Shown in pieces: positions 45,612-56,762 of a stretch of DNA of 64,000 nucleotides. A program made the position numbers and the translations under genes. Within the stretch, counting starts at the first letter, position 1, and each line of letters opens with the position of its first letter. Below the pieces are notes generated by a model. It did not search any database and was not told the origin of the DNA. It saw only the letters and a list, made by a program, of their open reading frames with translations. Origin of the DNA: Pristionchus mayeri (Eukaryota; Nematoda; Chromadorea; Rhabditida; Neodiplogasteridae); assembly GCA_036245805.1 (NCBI GenBank), contig BTRK01000005.1:42395216-42459215 (forward strand). Reading direction: 5' to 3'.

Positions 45612-46885
45612 TGACACGGTTCTCCTGTAAAAATGTAGGAAAAGGAAAGCCTTATGCGACAGAAAAAAATAATGATCACCCTTTTCGCAGAAACTACTAA
45701 GACTGACCATAATGAGGGCCCTGAGAAGGCCTATCCACTTAATTTCTCTAAATTTGCATGTCGAAGTACAGAATTGACCTACCGCTTCAAAGGACCGTAT
45801 CTCAGTCAGATTTTGACCTACATCGAGATAATTTTATTCAAACGACTCGTAATTAAGTTCTCTACAAACGACTCAGCTGGCACTTCTCAGGAAAATATCA
45901 TCTTTCACTTGTTTTATGTCAAAATGTGTTTTTGCGATCACTGTATGCTAATTTTCTCGCTCAGTTTTGCGATACTCACGATTTTTATTCTTGATTCGGA
46001 TTCCCCATCCGCAATATGAGGTTGGTAATCTGTTCGTTTTCTTTAGAATCCGGACGTCCTCATTTTCAAACATTTTACGGTTTAGACTGTATCTCGGTTG
46101 CAATTTATGCACATGAACATTCTAGGACTATCATTCGATTCCTTTCCACCTGGTCTACAATAATGACTAAGTGGTCCTTAGCCTTAAACTTAAACGTTTT
46201 TGAGAAATTGCGTTCGCAATGAAGTCAAGGGAGAATGGTGTCTTTGACCGAGTCGAGTTCTGCATTCCTATCAGTGAAACTAATCTCATTATATCTCGAA
46301 AACGGATAAGTTTAAGGCCTAGGACAACTTAGTCATTATTGTAGATCAGATCGAAAGGAATCGAATGATGATCCTAGAATGCTCATTTGTATACATTACA
46401 ACCGAGATAAAGTCTAAACCGTAAAATGTTTGAAAATGAGGACGTCCGGATTCTAAAGAAAACGAACAGAATACCAACCTCATATTGTGGATGGGGAATC
46501 CGAATCAAGAATAAAAATCGTGAGTATCGCAAAACTGAGCGAGAAAATTAGCCTAATGTGATCGCAAAAACACATTTTCACATAAAACAAGTGGAAGATG
46601 ATATTTTCGTGAGAAGTGCCCGCTGAGGCGTTTGTAGAGAACTTCATTACGAGTCGTTTGAAAAAAAAAGCTCGCTGTAGGTCAAAATCTGACTGAGATA
46701 CGGCCCTTTGAAGCGGTAGGTCAATTCTGTAATTCAACATGCAAATTTCGAGAAATGAAATGGATAGGCCTTTTCAGGGCCATCATTATGGCCAGTCTTA
46801 TTAGTTTCTGCGAAAAGGATGATCATGAATTTTTTTCTGTCGCATCGGTTCCTGCATTCTTACAGGAGACCCGTGATGAAATGTT
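45612..46885. repeat. ~1.27-kb foldback with ~550-bp arms
   Basis: Left arm 45612-46215 ('cctgtaaaaatgta', 'aatgatcacccttttcgcag', 'attgacctaccgcttcaaag', 'ggattccccatccgcaatat') is mirrored by the right arm 46285-46885. A third, direct copy of ~100 bp of the left arm (45853-45950) lies at 46962-47062, flanked on both sides by 'taaccgacgagagagtgtgcgga'. Apparent open frames in the arms are shadows of the repeat. Confidence 0.8.
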
Positions 46886-47688
46886 TTTAGCACGAGCAAT
46901 AACATTTGATATTGGCCTTGTATATAATATGACTACCACATCTTAACCGACGAGAGAGTGTGCGGAATTAAGTTCTCTACAAACGACTCAGCTGGCACTT
47001 CTCAGGAAAATATCATCTTTCACTTGTTTTATGTCAAAATGTGTTTTTGCGATCACTGTATGCTAAATCTAACCGACGAGAGAGTGTGCGGAATGAAGGG
47101 ATTTTTGCACAACCCAGGAATACACATTAGAGTAGCGAATAGGGATGGTTTCGCATGGAAAGCATACATCCATTACCAACAATACTTATTTCCATCAAGA
47201 TTGCGGTCTACCTCTCTGCATTTATATCTCTACGCATCTCTGCACGTATCTCACGAGAGCACGCTTCATTTTATTTTGATCTTGCCTACAATGAGCAGAT
47301 TGGAAACACGTCTTACCGCAAAGTGCAACACATCAACACACCATCTTCTAGTTCCAGGCGAAGTTCCAGATAATAAAGCATTATAAATCGTTACATGCAA
47401 ATGTGATTTTTGGGTGAGCCAAGCGCATATCTGAAAATGAAAAAAAATATTCCATTTTTTTTATTTTTCAAATTTGATTTATTGTAATGCCAATCGAAGT
47501 TTCAGAGGATGGACGACACATTTTACCAGGCTAAATGTATTTTCAAGTTTCAATAGCCAAGTCCGACGGATTTGGCGACCAAGTAACAAAGGCTAGGAAC
47601 GGAAAAAAATATCGTCATAAAGCGATAAATTGTTGAATTGGCGGACAGCGCGCATCGGCTTTGGGTGCTGAACGAATAAATGTACTAA

Positions 47689-50600
47689 TTATGAAATGTC
47701 GTAATTAAGCCAAATTTGCTCACGTGGAGGACGCACAGTTGGCCCGTAGTCGGCGCCGTTTCGGAAGCACATATACGCCTGTTTTGTGGAGCACTCCACA
47801 TTAGTCCACTGTCCCTCATGGTTCTTGTCCAACAACATCTGCACACACGAGCCGAACTCCTTGTTGGGAAAGCCTAAAGTGAGAAAGTGCAAATGCATTA
47901 TAATGATGCAATTTTTATTTACCACTTGTCCAGTCCTTGTGAGCAGGGTACGATCCATCTAACCATTCGAGTTCTGAAAATAATTATGCAAATGGTTCAC
48001 TTCTTCGGTTTCTGGCTACCCTCCCCCCACTCTCACATCTTTTCCCCGCAACTCGTTGAGGGGTATGGCCGATATGATGCATACTTAGCATGAAGTGGAC
48101 TAGATGAGGGAGAGGGAGGAGGTCAGCAACCGAAGAAGAACCGAAAATGTGACTAGTGGGATTACTTCCATCAGTGAACTGTCCTCCAATGTGAACCGAT
48201 CCTCTCGCTCCTTCTCGAGTTGCCAATTCAGGGTAAAGCTCCTGAAAGCGAAATAATTGTAAACATGCTTACTTCGTTTGCATTACTATATCTGAGAGTA
48301 AGAAAGCGTGAACAATATTTGACCCGTCCGCGCGCTCTTTGACACATGTGAAAAAACCACAATGATTACTCACATAAGCGCTGTGAATGGATATGAGATG
48401 GCCTCCCTGCTCCTGGCAGGCTGCTTCGGCACTATGCTGATCCAGTGGCTCGGTGTGCATGGACACGCAGCCTCCCTTGTAGGCAGCCTCTCTCGGATTG
48501 CATTCAATCGCTGAGAATTATGCATTTTTTACCCTAAACTTTTTTGCATCAACGTAATATTTTGAAACAACCCTCGCTATCGGTAGAATAAAGAAAACAA
48601 CAACGAAAGAAACGACACAGAAACGACATAGAATTTAGCTCACTCATTGCTTTGACACTGCACAGCCAGCAGACCTCGTCGTATGAGCCGCAATCTTTCA
48701 TGTTAAAATATCAGGTTGGTGCAAATGTTTCGCAACAAGACATTTTGGATATTTTCTTGTGAATGCTTCTCATGTATCAAATACCACTTGGGCATTATTT
48801 GAGCTAGTGTTAGGTCACTGCAATTATTAGTTTAAACCTGATCGATCCAAAGTGATTCAGTAGAAAAACAATGATAAATGAAAATTGTCAAAATTTTAGT
48901 GTTTTTGGGTTTTCAACACAAACCATCGCTAAAACTAAACGAACCCGATACAGCTGCCATCCTTTAGAGAAACTAATCAGTAAGGGTGAATGCTTCCATT
49001 GAACACGTTAAATGAGAGTTTCGGGGCTTCCACGGATAACTAGTGATGCGAAAAAGGCCGATTTCGTCGTTAAAATTTATGGTTCAAAATCATACTCACG
49101 AAATCTATCGAATGGAAAGGTCAATCTTCACCAAATTTCAATTGTAGCTTTCTCATGATATGCACTTCTGACTCTGTTTAATTTGTGACCCAAGCTCTCC
49201 GAACTAAAATTCCTATGAATATGTTCTAAATCTGCCAGACGCAATATCCCATATTTCCGGAATACGTGCCTATTTTTACAAGTTGTTTTATGGCTGATAC
49301 CTATCACTCGCCACAGTTGAATATATGGTCATCATACTTCTGGAAAATGGTGTTGAAGCGGCTCCATTATTGCAGTGCAAAGAGTAGTAATCAAGTGAAA
49401 AGTTCAAAGAAATTGCAATTCTCAAACTTTGAAATGCTCTCTCATTGGTATTACTGATTGATGAGATGCGATGTAGTGTGCGCTATATAGAGCACACATG
49501 TACTAATATTATACAAGAAATCGCATGAGATTTGCTCAATATCGAAGCACGATAGAGCTCGAAAACCTTAATCGAGATTTTGTTGCGAAACTTTTGCACC
49601 AACCTAATAATTTGTGTTAGTATGTCCGTATATCGTTTTTTTAAAGAATTTGATTCAATACCCTCCATTGTGTTTCACTCGGGTTCCTTGGAAAAGACTC
49701 TTGATAAGTAAACTGAGACTTACGGTCACTGCGAACTATGGCGTCATTCCGCCTATGATATATCTAACGCGGTAAATGTGTACGAGTCTCATTCGACGTT
49801 GTGTCGACTTACGGATTCCAAGTGAGAATTCCGTACTGCACGCCATAGCACCGTGTCTTTCCATCATCGTATGGTTCTAGGAAATTGACATTAAGAAGAA
49901 ACACTATTTTATAAACCACCTATCCCGAAGTTCGTGTATGTCACAGGTGACCCGTCGTCCCATCTGCAGTATTTCCCCGTACATCGCAGACCGATGTTTG
50001 TACTGATTCCACCACAGTACCTGTAAAAAAATCAATCAACCAATCAATTTATTAAATCAGGCAGATGCTCAGATGAGTGTGTATTCTTCATAGCCCATAC
50101 CTATGTCTGCAAATTATGGTTCAAAATTCGGATAAGCGTATCTTCAATTATTGTGTCTGTGTGCACAATAAATATGCATAAGAATGCCATTGAAATAATT
50201 TGCATTTTCCAATTTATTATGAACCACTTCGTACCCATTAGCAGTCTGCATGAGCGTTAGGACATTTGCATTTTCCTGCAAAACGACGTTAAAGAAAAAC
50301 GAAATGAAAGTATTGATATCTCTGCAGTTCAATAGATTAGGGTTGCATGACTGAAGACTAAGAAATGGAATACAGAAATGCGCGGGTTTGGGGAAATATA
50401 GGGGTTGGCCATCAAAGTTGTCAAAAGCGATGCATTATGAATACACTGTAAAATAATAACTCGTACTTTGGCAATATGTACTAGGGTTTCAAATTTGAGG
50501 TAATTTATTCTCATCTCCGGGATGTTTCAGGTGCTCTACATAACTCGTGAGCTCACCAGCTGTCTAGCACACCTGCATGAAATTCGAAAAATTACCTGAA

Positions 50601-51171
50601 ATACCCTAATAAGTGCAAACAAATAAAAAAACCTCAGCACTGTGAATGGACGCTAGCATGCCCCCTGTTACTGTAGTAGTTCCAGCATTATTGCATTCAT
50701 TGTCCATTTGATCGTATGACATCGGCGGATAATACTGCCCGATAAAGGTGTTCCAGTACCATTTTATCTGCAATTTTGTGTTAATCTATGTGAAATGTGA
50801 GCAACTATCAATGCACTTGCAATGCTTGCAAACGTGTCATTTTTGACAAAGAACATGTCAATTACCGACAATAGGTTAGATGAGAACTGTGACGTCATGC
50901 CTCATTTGATATATCAAAGGTTACATGACGTCATAGCTCTCATCCGACGCAGTACCCCAAATGAGCAACCGTCTGACTCTCTTCAGTTTTCACGCTCTCT
51001 CATATCTCTGACCGGCGAGAGAGCGTGCAAACTGAAGAGAGTCAGACCATTGCTCACTCCAAATACCTTGAAACAATCTCCCCCGTTTGGCGCCTGAGTA
51101 TATGCACCTGGGCAGGGAGCGCAATTCGAGAAAGTGAATAGAAGCAGAAGCGAGAGAAGGGTGACCGTCAT
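47689..51171 (-). CDS. secreted protein with two C-type lectin domains, 11 exons
   Basis: Exons: 51067-51171, 50633-50767, 50235-50275, 49920-50020, 49813-49876, 48644-48694, 48374-48510, 48287-48334, 48166-48241, 47923-47973, 47689-47873. ATG 51171 follows TTTCAG (likely trans-splice acceptor) and opens a signal peptide (MTVTLLSLLLLFTFSNC). CTLD 1 (exons 2-6) has GGMLASIHSAE, WYW and CYGVQYGILTWNP..DC. CTLD 2 (exons 7-11) has CQEQGGHLISIHSA, LEWLDGSYPAHKDW and QWTNVECSTKQAYMC. The conserved intron after 'IHSA' is phase 0 in both domains. Every junction keeps phase except exon 5/6, which is one base off; an ~900-bp mariner-type element sits in that intron. Likely an extracellular carbohydrate- or pathogen-binding protein; binding is inferred from family only. 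Confidence 0.88.
48711..49607. mobile_element. mariner-type non-autonomous element in lectin intron 5
   Basis: The ends are TCAGGTTGGTGCAAATGTTT inward from 48711 and TTAGGTTGGTGCAAAAGTTT inward from 49607. A TA dinucleotide lies outside each (48709-48710, 49608-49609). Both are close to classical mariner ends (TTAGGTTGGTGCAAAAGT). At 897 bp it is shorter than an autonomous mariner, and I see no transposase motif. Confidence 0.85.
50871..51050. repeat. two palindromic MITEs in lectin intron 1
   Basis: 50871-50955 belongs to the GATGAGAACT..TGACGTCA family (see 26689). 50970-51050 is a palindrome with arms 'tctgactctcttcagttt' and 'gcgagagagcgtgcaaact', related to 60583-60662. The second ends 16 bp from the exon 1 donor. 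Confidence 0.75.
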
Positions 51172-51329
51172 CTGAAATGGTTGCATTAGGTTGTATGCGA
51201 TGACGTCATTTATCAAAACAATGACGTCATGGCGCCTGTGATCTATCAAAGACGATATGATGCAGTTCTCGTCCGACCTACTGCCCAAGTGGCAGTTATC
51301 TTTCGGAAGGGCGAGTTGCGACAAAGCAG

Positions 51330-51418
51330 CACTAGCTCGGATGAGAAATGTGACATCCTGTCACCTTTCATATCTTGACGTCACGGAATGACGTCACAGT
51401 TCTCGTGCGACCTAGTGC
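51330..51418. mobile_element. palindromic MITE upstream of the lectin gene
   Basis: 'cactagctcggatgagaaatg' against 'cagttctcgtgcgacctagtg', with 'tgacgtca' in the right half. A half-related copy lies at 51190-51287, directly behind the lectin start. Both place CRE-like TGACGTCA words in the putative promoter. Confidence 0.7.
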
Positions 51419-52085
51419 CCGAGAAAACAAATTGCATGAATAACGAGCGCTTGACTACCCTGTAGAATGCTAAAGAGCCATGGGCAACGAATAATGTAAA
51501 TGTACAGAAAAGTATCACGGCGATAGCTAGAAGGGCGTATTAACAATGGTAACACTCAAACTATAAAATACGTGGAAATGGCTTCCTTATCTGTGTTTAT
51601 TGCTCTGCCGTTGAAAGCTGTGCTGACATTATAGATTATATAGATTGTGAGATTATAGTCCGGATTAGCACAAAAAGCAACTCTTCCTATCACCTACTCG
51701 CTTCATCACTGATGTTGATCATTAATTCCTAAATATTCACATAAATCATGATAAACAATCAAGTTCACCATGTGGTAAGAGACCATGTGGTTTTTTTTGA
51801 CGCACGATAAGTTTTTTTTGAATAACTTCAAAAGAATAAATTATCAGAATGTGAGGGCCCGATTGTTAACTATAGCCTTTATTCACCCTATTGTATTTGC
51901 GTTTTGCTGTAACTGTAGCTCGATAATCATCGCACATTATCTTCGTTCTAATCGATGTCATCGGGTCTTGATACATTCCTCGGGGATCAGTGGGAGATGT
52001 GCATTCAAGCGCCTATTATACACAACTCGCGATTTGCACGTTTCCAATTTATCAAATAATACAATATAAAATACAACATCATCTG

Positions 52086-55000
52086 TCATGCATGGTGCCC
52101 AATGGAAACCGGGTGAACTGCTCGTGTCGTCGACACTTCAGTCGGTGGGTAAACTGTCGTTGCTAGAATGTTGGCATCTCCTAGCAAAGTCCTCGCGACG
52201 ATGTTCCGAATCAAATTCTTCAGCGCAATTCGGAATCTGGAAGGTCAAATATAGTAACCGACAAATAGTAAAATCTCATTTTTGATTGTTTACATCTTGT
52301 CAATCCTCACTTTGAGTAGGCGAGAATCATGCATATTGGATCGACCACGGGAAAGAACGAGACCATCAAGCCTGAAAATATCATTATTTGAGATTCCAAA
52401 ATACACTAGTACACGTAAACACACAACCATTCATATTGCCACAGCTATGGAACTACGTGCATTGTTGAAGTTATAATGATCGTAAAAGATTAGTGCACTC
52501 GATGGAATTCGACATTTACAACAGTTTACCCAGAACATTTCCGGTGAAGACGAACGGTCGTCCTGTTATGGGTAATCCTATGTTAAGAAAGAAGGGAATC
52601 CCGCAAAGGACGGCGGGTACGGAGAACTGAAGAACCGATTAGCCAGTCCAGGGCGCCAAAACAATACTCTCAGAAGAACTAGGTCGGATGAGAACTATTA
52701 CATCATGCCGCCTTTGCTCTATCAAAGGAGGCATGACGTAATATTTCTCATCTGACCTAGTGCCTTCTCAGCTTACTTGAATAATGAGCGCTCGCAGTAG
52801 CGCCAAATGTAGACGGTGCGATGCCTCGGAGATGTTGCTGATGAGGTATGTATTCATTTTTTTTGTTTGAAATTGTTGCCAAGCACCTTACCTTTTCTTA
52901 ATTTTCCGAATGATGCATATTGAGCAGGCTGCGTTGAAGGCGTACATGAAGGCGGCAACGCCGCCGCAATTAATCGTCGCAAGGATGGAATGCCAATTAA
53001 GCCCGCCGCCAAAGGATGGTGCACGCTGAGAATACCAATGATTAAAACAATTTACGAGACAACAACAAATGCTGGTAGATAAATCGTAAACGAAAATATA
53101 ATAAAATATATCCCCATGCATTATTCTCCAAACTAAACAATTACATATTAATCGGGACTGTATAAAGTATCTTACGACATAGTGGAAGGGGATGAAGTTG
53201 GGCGGTGGATCCGCTGTTAGATCCACGCCGAACTCTCGCATCATAGTGTCCGCAAAGTAGTTCTCGGGAATTTCCGGGCTACAATTTGCATTCAGTTTGT
53301 TTTTGTAAAAGACACTACAATGTGATCCACACGTCGACGAGATTCATGAACAAAATGAGAGTATTCACGCATATTGCGAGGAAAACTCCGAGACCGAAGT
53401 GCGTTCGCAGTACGTCAGGCCTGAATTTGTCCATCTGTGTCCACTTTCGTAACGACTGAGCTAAGCAACTAGGGCTGGAGAAACATCACATCGCTATTTT
53501 CATTTTAACCATTCACTCCACTGGTTGAGTGAAGAACGTGCTTATAATGAAGGGAGTGTGGTACGTTTCACCAACTCTGTGCACATTCTAATATCTGTAT
53601 TCGAAAGGCCCTCTTCAAATATCATACCTCGTCACTGAAAGCAGCTGATAGAAAAAGTGAAATGATACGAGTATGAATGGCTCATAGAAGAGGGATATGT
53701 AGCCTTCAATGAGCCCATATCCAAAAGTCGGTGGAAGGTGCAGAGCGGCATAGGCAAAAACACCGTATCCGTACTCGATGAGGACGAAATTCTCAAAGGG
53801 TAAATATCAGGTTGTCCAGAAAGTAACGCTCGATTTTCAAATTTTCGATTCTAAGATGCCCTGTCTTTTGTTGCCGCCTGATTATCATATTCTTATATAT
53901 GTTCGTTGAATGCATTGATACTCTTTCTATCGCGCATTGGTTCAAACCTGTCCAATTGGTATTGAGGCCACAGGATGAAGTCAAATGTACACCTACGAAG
54001 GGTTGAACTGATTACGTTTCCATGTTGTTTTTTTTCTGATTACGGCCCAGCATTCCATGTATAGCTTTGATAAGGCAAATATTATGTCACATGCGAAAAG
54101 TACTGCATACGGATATTACAAGTCAACATGTGAATATAGTTTGCTGTAAAAGGATTGTTAGAAAATAAACTCATTTGTGAACTTCACCCTACCTGAACAT
54201 CACCAGAAATACTTGTTTTTACCGAGTTTCCGTCACAATATCGATCAAAAATGTAGTAAAACGAAACGTACTTTCTACGTTTAACTTAAAATTGTATTTA
54301 TATGAACATACAACACTTCCAGCAAAATGTGCAACATTCATCAACACAACAACGAAATTTGAACATCGAAACTCGAATATTTCAAAACTTCCTGTTTCCA
54401 GCATTGATGACAAGTCCTAACTTTTTTTCGAAAATTGTTAAAGCAACTCTTTATCTATCCGTAGTCGGCAGGACTAAGTCAGGGGATAGCTCCCTTTTGA
54501 GGAAATTTATTCATTCTCCGAACACCAAAAGTCGAAATTTTGGCAATATTGGCAGTTATTCAACACTACTGATAATCTATGTTCCCTAAGAGTAGAAAAG
54601 GCATGAGTTTAAATATTTCTCTGCGATATGTAGCAACATAGTATATCATGGAGGTGCCCTTATTTAGAAACCAGTCTGGATGAATCTCGAAGCAGGAAAC
54701 GTAATCGCTTGATACGTCTTTCCTCGGCAAGAGTTGAATCCAACGGTGTTTTACTCGAGTTATGTCGAGGTAGGAATGACCTTAGACCTATTTTTGGAGA
54801 GAACTACCAACGGCCTTCTTATTCCGCTATATGAGATTTTACAGCTATTTCCCCCCTCAAAATATGAGAAGCAGAAAATATTTTAAGACAAGTGTGAAAA
54901 TATCACTTTTGATAAAACTTGGATTTTAGGGATATCCAAAAGACATGATACCATTGGAACAAATGCTTATATTGCCCAAGTAAACCCCTAATACATGCTA

Positions 55001-55538
55001 CTGAGATAGCTTGAAATCTTTAAAGAAAAGGATTGTATGCGAGCCCAAACTTCATGTTTCAAATGGAGCGTTACTTTCTGGACAGCCTAATACATTGTTT
55101 CTTCATTCATATTATTAGTAGATTTTCCACCGAGAATTATACACGTTACTTGTTTTATCTCGCCAAAACGATGATATAGTGTGCAAGTTTAAAATAAGAG
55201 ACTTAGATACCCTTACCGGCACTATCAGTGCATGATAGAGGGATATCGCCATATCGACAGCAACGAAAGTGCACAATAGCACCCGATAGTTGCCTAAATT
55301 GCGATTCGAAGGCTGAACTACGAGGAAGATGAGAAAGGAGTTCCAAGTGATTGAGCAGACGGCAAAGGAGTACAGGAAAATCTAAAAAATTTCTTGTTTT
55401 TTCAATAGTTTCAGATTACCGTATCTTCATTTCAAACGCTCTTCTGACCGAATGAGAGAGGGAGAAGGAGCACACGTTTGAAAGTGATCAGTTTAATTAG
55501 ATTCAAACCTGGTGGATCCATAGCGGGAGCTCCGTCAT
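52086..55538 (-). CDS. serpentine (7TM) chemoreceptor, str/srj-like, 10 exons, 355 aa
   Basis: Exons: 55509-55538, 55217-55381, 53628-53791, 53319-53420, 53176-53278, 52892-53025, 52777-52837, 52530-52626, 52311-52371, 52086-52236. All junctions keep frame and the sum is 356 codons including TGA. Features in order: TM1 (IFLYSFAVCSITWNSFLIFL), NRNLGNYRVLLCTF, TM3 region ending FHFFYQLLSVTRPDVLRTHF (the usual RY.. position), TM4 GVFLAICVNTLILF, loop FGVDLTADPPP, TM5, SEASHRLHLALLRALIIQ before TM6, and the end of TM7 FFPVVDPICMILAYS followed by a short tail. This is the layout of nematode str/srj odorant receptors of sensory-neuron cilia. Ligand unknown. Exon 3 has an unusual TTTGAG acceptor beside a mariner-type insertion. 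Confidence 0.92.
52678..52763. mobile_element. palindromic MITE in chemoreceptor intron 7
   Basis: The best-preserved member of the family: 'ctaggtcggatgagaact' against 'tctcatctgacctag', with 'catcatgccgcctttg' mirrored by 'caaaggaggcatgacg' inside. It occupies over half of the intron between exons 7 and 8. Confidence 0.85.
53807..55090. mobile_element. 1.28-kb mariner-type element in chemoreceptor intron 2
   Basis: Ends TCAGGTTGTCCAGAAAGTAA (from 53807) and, in reverse complement, TTAGGCTGTCCAGAAAGTAA (from 55090), flanked by TA at 53805-53806 and 55091-55092. The size equals a full mariner. The interior has only short open frames and no D,D34D motif I can read, so it is decayed or unrelated inside. 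Confidence 0.85.
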
Positions 55539-55559
55539 TGTTGATTGTTGAAAGTTAAA

Positions 55560-56080
55560 GCAAGGTAAAAGTGCAGAAATGCCAAGCAATTTTACAGTCG
55601 TCAAGATACGCTATGCTTGGACTATGAATCCTTCCAGTTGTCCGAAGTGCTTCAAGGGGACGTTATGATTGTAAAAAGGTGGTATAATAGCGGATATTTG
55701 TACTGTGAAGATAAATGCTCAGAAATGCTATGCGTATTCATGCCAAGAACACCTGCGCGCACTCATATTTTCGATGAAATTGAGTTCATTCACGAACATT
55801 GCTAATGATTTTCCACGTAAGAACTAGGGATATAATGCGTCTGACATTTTAAAGATCACCTTCATCATTAAGTTTAATACCATACTCCTTCAATTACTCA
55901 TATTTCCTTTAATGGATTATCCTAATGGACAACAAACGTATCATGAGTCCATTAAAAAACCGTAAAATGCAATGCCTTACATTTTGTCAGCACAATCGTA
56001 TTTAGGACATTCTTTGAATTGGGGCATTAACGTAAAGTTAACATATGTCCTCGTATAAACAACGATAGTAAAGCGATTGA
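55560..56080. other. intergenic, nothing assigned
   Basis: Lies between the chemoreceptor start and the SINE. One 62-codon open frame (55617-55805) has no partner exon and no motif. This is the shared upstream region of the chemoreceptor (-) and the PAN-like gene (+). Confidence 0.4.
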
Positions 56081-56084
56081 CATT

Positions 56085-56385
56085 TGGCGCGGCGGCGCAG
56101 TGGTGGTGTGCCAGACCTTGGATCGAAGGGTCATGAGTTCGACTCCCGCCCGCGTCCACAGATCCACCCAGACCAAGGGGTTAAGAAATGTTGGTAGTGA
56201 TTCAAAAATCACTATAAGGAAATCCCCAACCACGTGCACACAACACGGGCGGTTTGAAGTCTCGCAACAGGCCACTGGTTTTCAGGATAGGACCTAGTTG
56301 CTAATAGACGATGGGGTGGCAGAGACCGCCCTTGCGTGTAATAATGCTTAACACCTTTACCTTTTACCTTTATTTGCAAAATGGT
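56085..56385 (+). mobile_element. tRNA-derived SINE
   Basis: The head resembles a tRNA: 'ggcgcagtggtgg' (A-box-like) and 'gagttcgactcccgc' (B box) about 40 bp apart, closing with 'gcgtcc'. A non-tRNA body of ~190 bp follows, then a simple tail 'acctttaccttttacctttat'. This is the usual layout of a pol III-driven SINE with a LINE-like tail. No clear target duplication was found. Confidence 0.75.
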
Positions 56386-56762
56386 TATCTTCATCAATTC
56401 TAGCCACTGCTTTACATCATGCACAATGAAGGCAGGATCAATAATGCTTCAGAAATTTATCCAGACTTATTGGGAGGGGATTTAGATCTTTTTTGCTCGC
56501 GGCGATGTTAAGACAGCGCAAAATTTCGTTTCAGGCCTACATCAGTCAATAACATAGATTGAGCGCCGAATTGCATTGCCCATGAACATTTCAGTGTGGA
56601 AACAATTGAGCTGATCGTGAACGGAGAGCTTCACTGCGGGCTTACTCATGTTTGCATCAATATTTTTTAAAATTTTATTTCGTACTTGCATGTGCTGTGG
56701 CTGCAGCTTTACACTTTCGCTGTAGATTTGTGTAAAGTCAAATTTGAATCAACTACTAATTT

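Noticed and set aside
45654..47386. Open frames of 121, 86 and 142 codons
   Set aside because: They are the two strands and a third copy of the same foldback arm; shared sequence reflects the repeat and not a protein.
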